Below are positions 14,940 to 15,480 of a DNA stretch of 15,480 bases, piece after piece. Each line of letters begins with the position of its first letter. Position 1 is the first letter of the stretch. Both the position numbers and the translations under genes were made by a program. The notes beneath the pieces are model-generated. The model saw only the letters and a program-made list of their open reading frames with translations, was not told the DNA's origin and did not search any database. Source of the stretch: Candidatus Profundicultor aquiphilus (lineage in GTDB: Bacteria > Atribacterota > Atribacteria > Atribacterales > Caldatribacteriaceae); assembly GCA_013314795.1 (NCBI GenBank), contig JABUEZ010000014.1, positions 1 to 15,480 on the forward strand. Reading direction: 5' to 3'.

Positions 14940-15480
14940 CTATTTCATTTTTTTAAGCCTGGGATTGGGAATTATTCCTGGAATCCTCCCTCTTTTGGCC
15001 ACCTTCTGACCTGCCACTTCTTTGATATCCATGGTCATATCAATGGGAGGATGACCACTGATATAACTTCCCACCCCAAAAATATCCACCTTATCCTGCA
15101 TCAGAGCTATTCTCTCAGGATTCAGGCCCCCTGAGACCACAATCTTCACATCTCCAAAACCAGCCTGCCTCAATCTTTCCCTCACTTCCTCTACCAGAGC
15201 GAGAGTCACGCCCCCACGTTCATCAGGTGTATCAAGCCGCACCCCGTCAAGATCGCTTTTCAAAAACTGCGCCACTCGAAGGGCTTCTTCGGCCTCGTCT
15301 TTAAACGTGTCCACCAACACAATACGGGAAAACTTCCTGGGTATCACTTCCACGAAGGCTTTAGCGGTCACCACGGTGTCTCCCACGATGAGAATCACTG
15401 CATGGGGCATGGTTCCTCCGGGTTCCTTACCAGCCAGCTTTGCCCCCAGAATACAGGCTGCACCATCGGCACCCCCAACC
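14940..15480 (-). CDS. Nicotinate phosphoribosyltransferase, 5' end missing
   Basis: C-terminal 180 or so residues of an enzyme that condenses nicotinate with PRPP to nicotinate mononucleotide, the first step of the Preiss-Handler NAD salvage pathway. The frame is open to the window edge and reads GGADGAACILGAKLAGKEPG followed by GTMPHAVILI, the conserved NAPRTase block. After it come LVDTFKDEAEEALRVAQFL, GVRLDTPDERGG, IVVSGGLNPERI and DIFGVGSYISG, the substrate and phosphate-binding strands of the type II phosphoribosyltransferase barrel. The short form without a large C-terminal extension resembles archaeal and Thermotoga-type enzymes. The ATG at 15410 is internal (the M of TMPHA), not a start. 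The stop lies 18 bases upstream of the binding-protein start, so it may share a transcript with the transporter. The symbol is left open because pncB is used for several subfamilies. Confidence 0.9.
   Translation of the reverse strand, partial: VGGADGAACILGAKLAGKEPGGTMPHAVILIVGDTVVTAKAFVEVIPRKFSRIVLVDTFKDEAEEALRVAQFLKSDLDGVRLDTPDERGGVTLALVEEVRERLRQAGFGDVKIVVSGGLNPERIALMQDKVDIFGVGSYISGHPPIDMTMDIKEVAGQKVAKRGRIPGIIPNPRLKKMK

Noticed and set aside
1..15480. CRISPR arrays, insertion sequences, tRNA genes, defence or biosynthetic clusters
   Set aside because: No direct-repeat series, terminal inverted repeats with transposase, cloverleaf-like segments or relevant protein families were seen; nearly every base lies in identified housekeeping or transport genes.

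Overview
This window is compact bacterial chromosome carrying eleven complete genes and two genes cut by the window edges. Intergenic gaps are tiny, several start codons are GTG, TTG or rarer, and no mobile elements, CRISPR arrays, tRNAs or rRNAs were seen. The protein sequences resemble deep-branching, often thermophilic, anaerobic diderm bacteria such as Atribacterota (Caldatribacterium-like), Thermotogota or Synergistota. I cannot fix the phylum from sequence alone. A peptide-type solute-binding protein with a plain Sec signal and no lipobox fits a diderm cell with a periplasm.

Layout. (1) Positions 1-1554, plus strand: the C-terminal three quarters or so of a class A penicillin-binding protein (PBP1A type). 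It converges on mutS2 with only 8 bases between the stop codons. (2) Positions 1563-9020, minus strand: a housekeeping cluster read right to left as infC, rpmI, rplT, a hairpin terminator, pheS, pheT, a cvpA-family gene and mutS2. It joins two classic bacterial neighbourhoods: the infC-rpmI-rplT translation operon, and the pheST-cvpA-mutS2 block seen in Firmicutes such as Bacillus subtilis (there with rnhC, zapA and polX in between). (3) Positions 9084-14921, minus strand: a complete peptide/nickel-type ABC importer read as binding protein, permease B, permease C, ATPase D, ATPase F, with a strong hairpin between the binding protein and the permeases. (4) Positions 14940-15480, minus strand: the 3' part of a nicotinate phosphoribosyltransferase gene, 18 bases upstream of the binding protein.

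How it works together. IF3, L35 and L20 serve translation initiation and 50S assembly, and PheST charges tRNA-Phe. MutS2 is a MutS paralogue now linked to recombination control and to rescue of collided ribosomes. The transporter genes form one self-contained importer.

Most informative observations: infC has no ATG, GTG or TTG in a position that would give a full-length IF3, so it probably starts at ATC or ATA. The longest apparent pheS reading frame begins inside the rplT terminator, so its true start is further downstream. A 12-bp perfect hairpin separates the binding-protein gene from the permease genes. The PheT tRNA-binding OB domain is strongly degenerate. I found no evidence of a novel defence, mobile or biosynthetic system; this is mostly an ordinary core-genome region with interesting expression-control detail.
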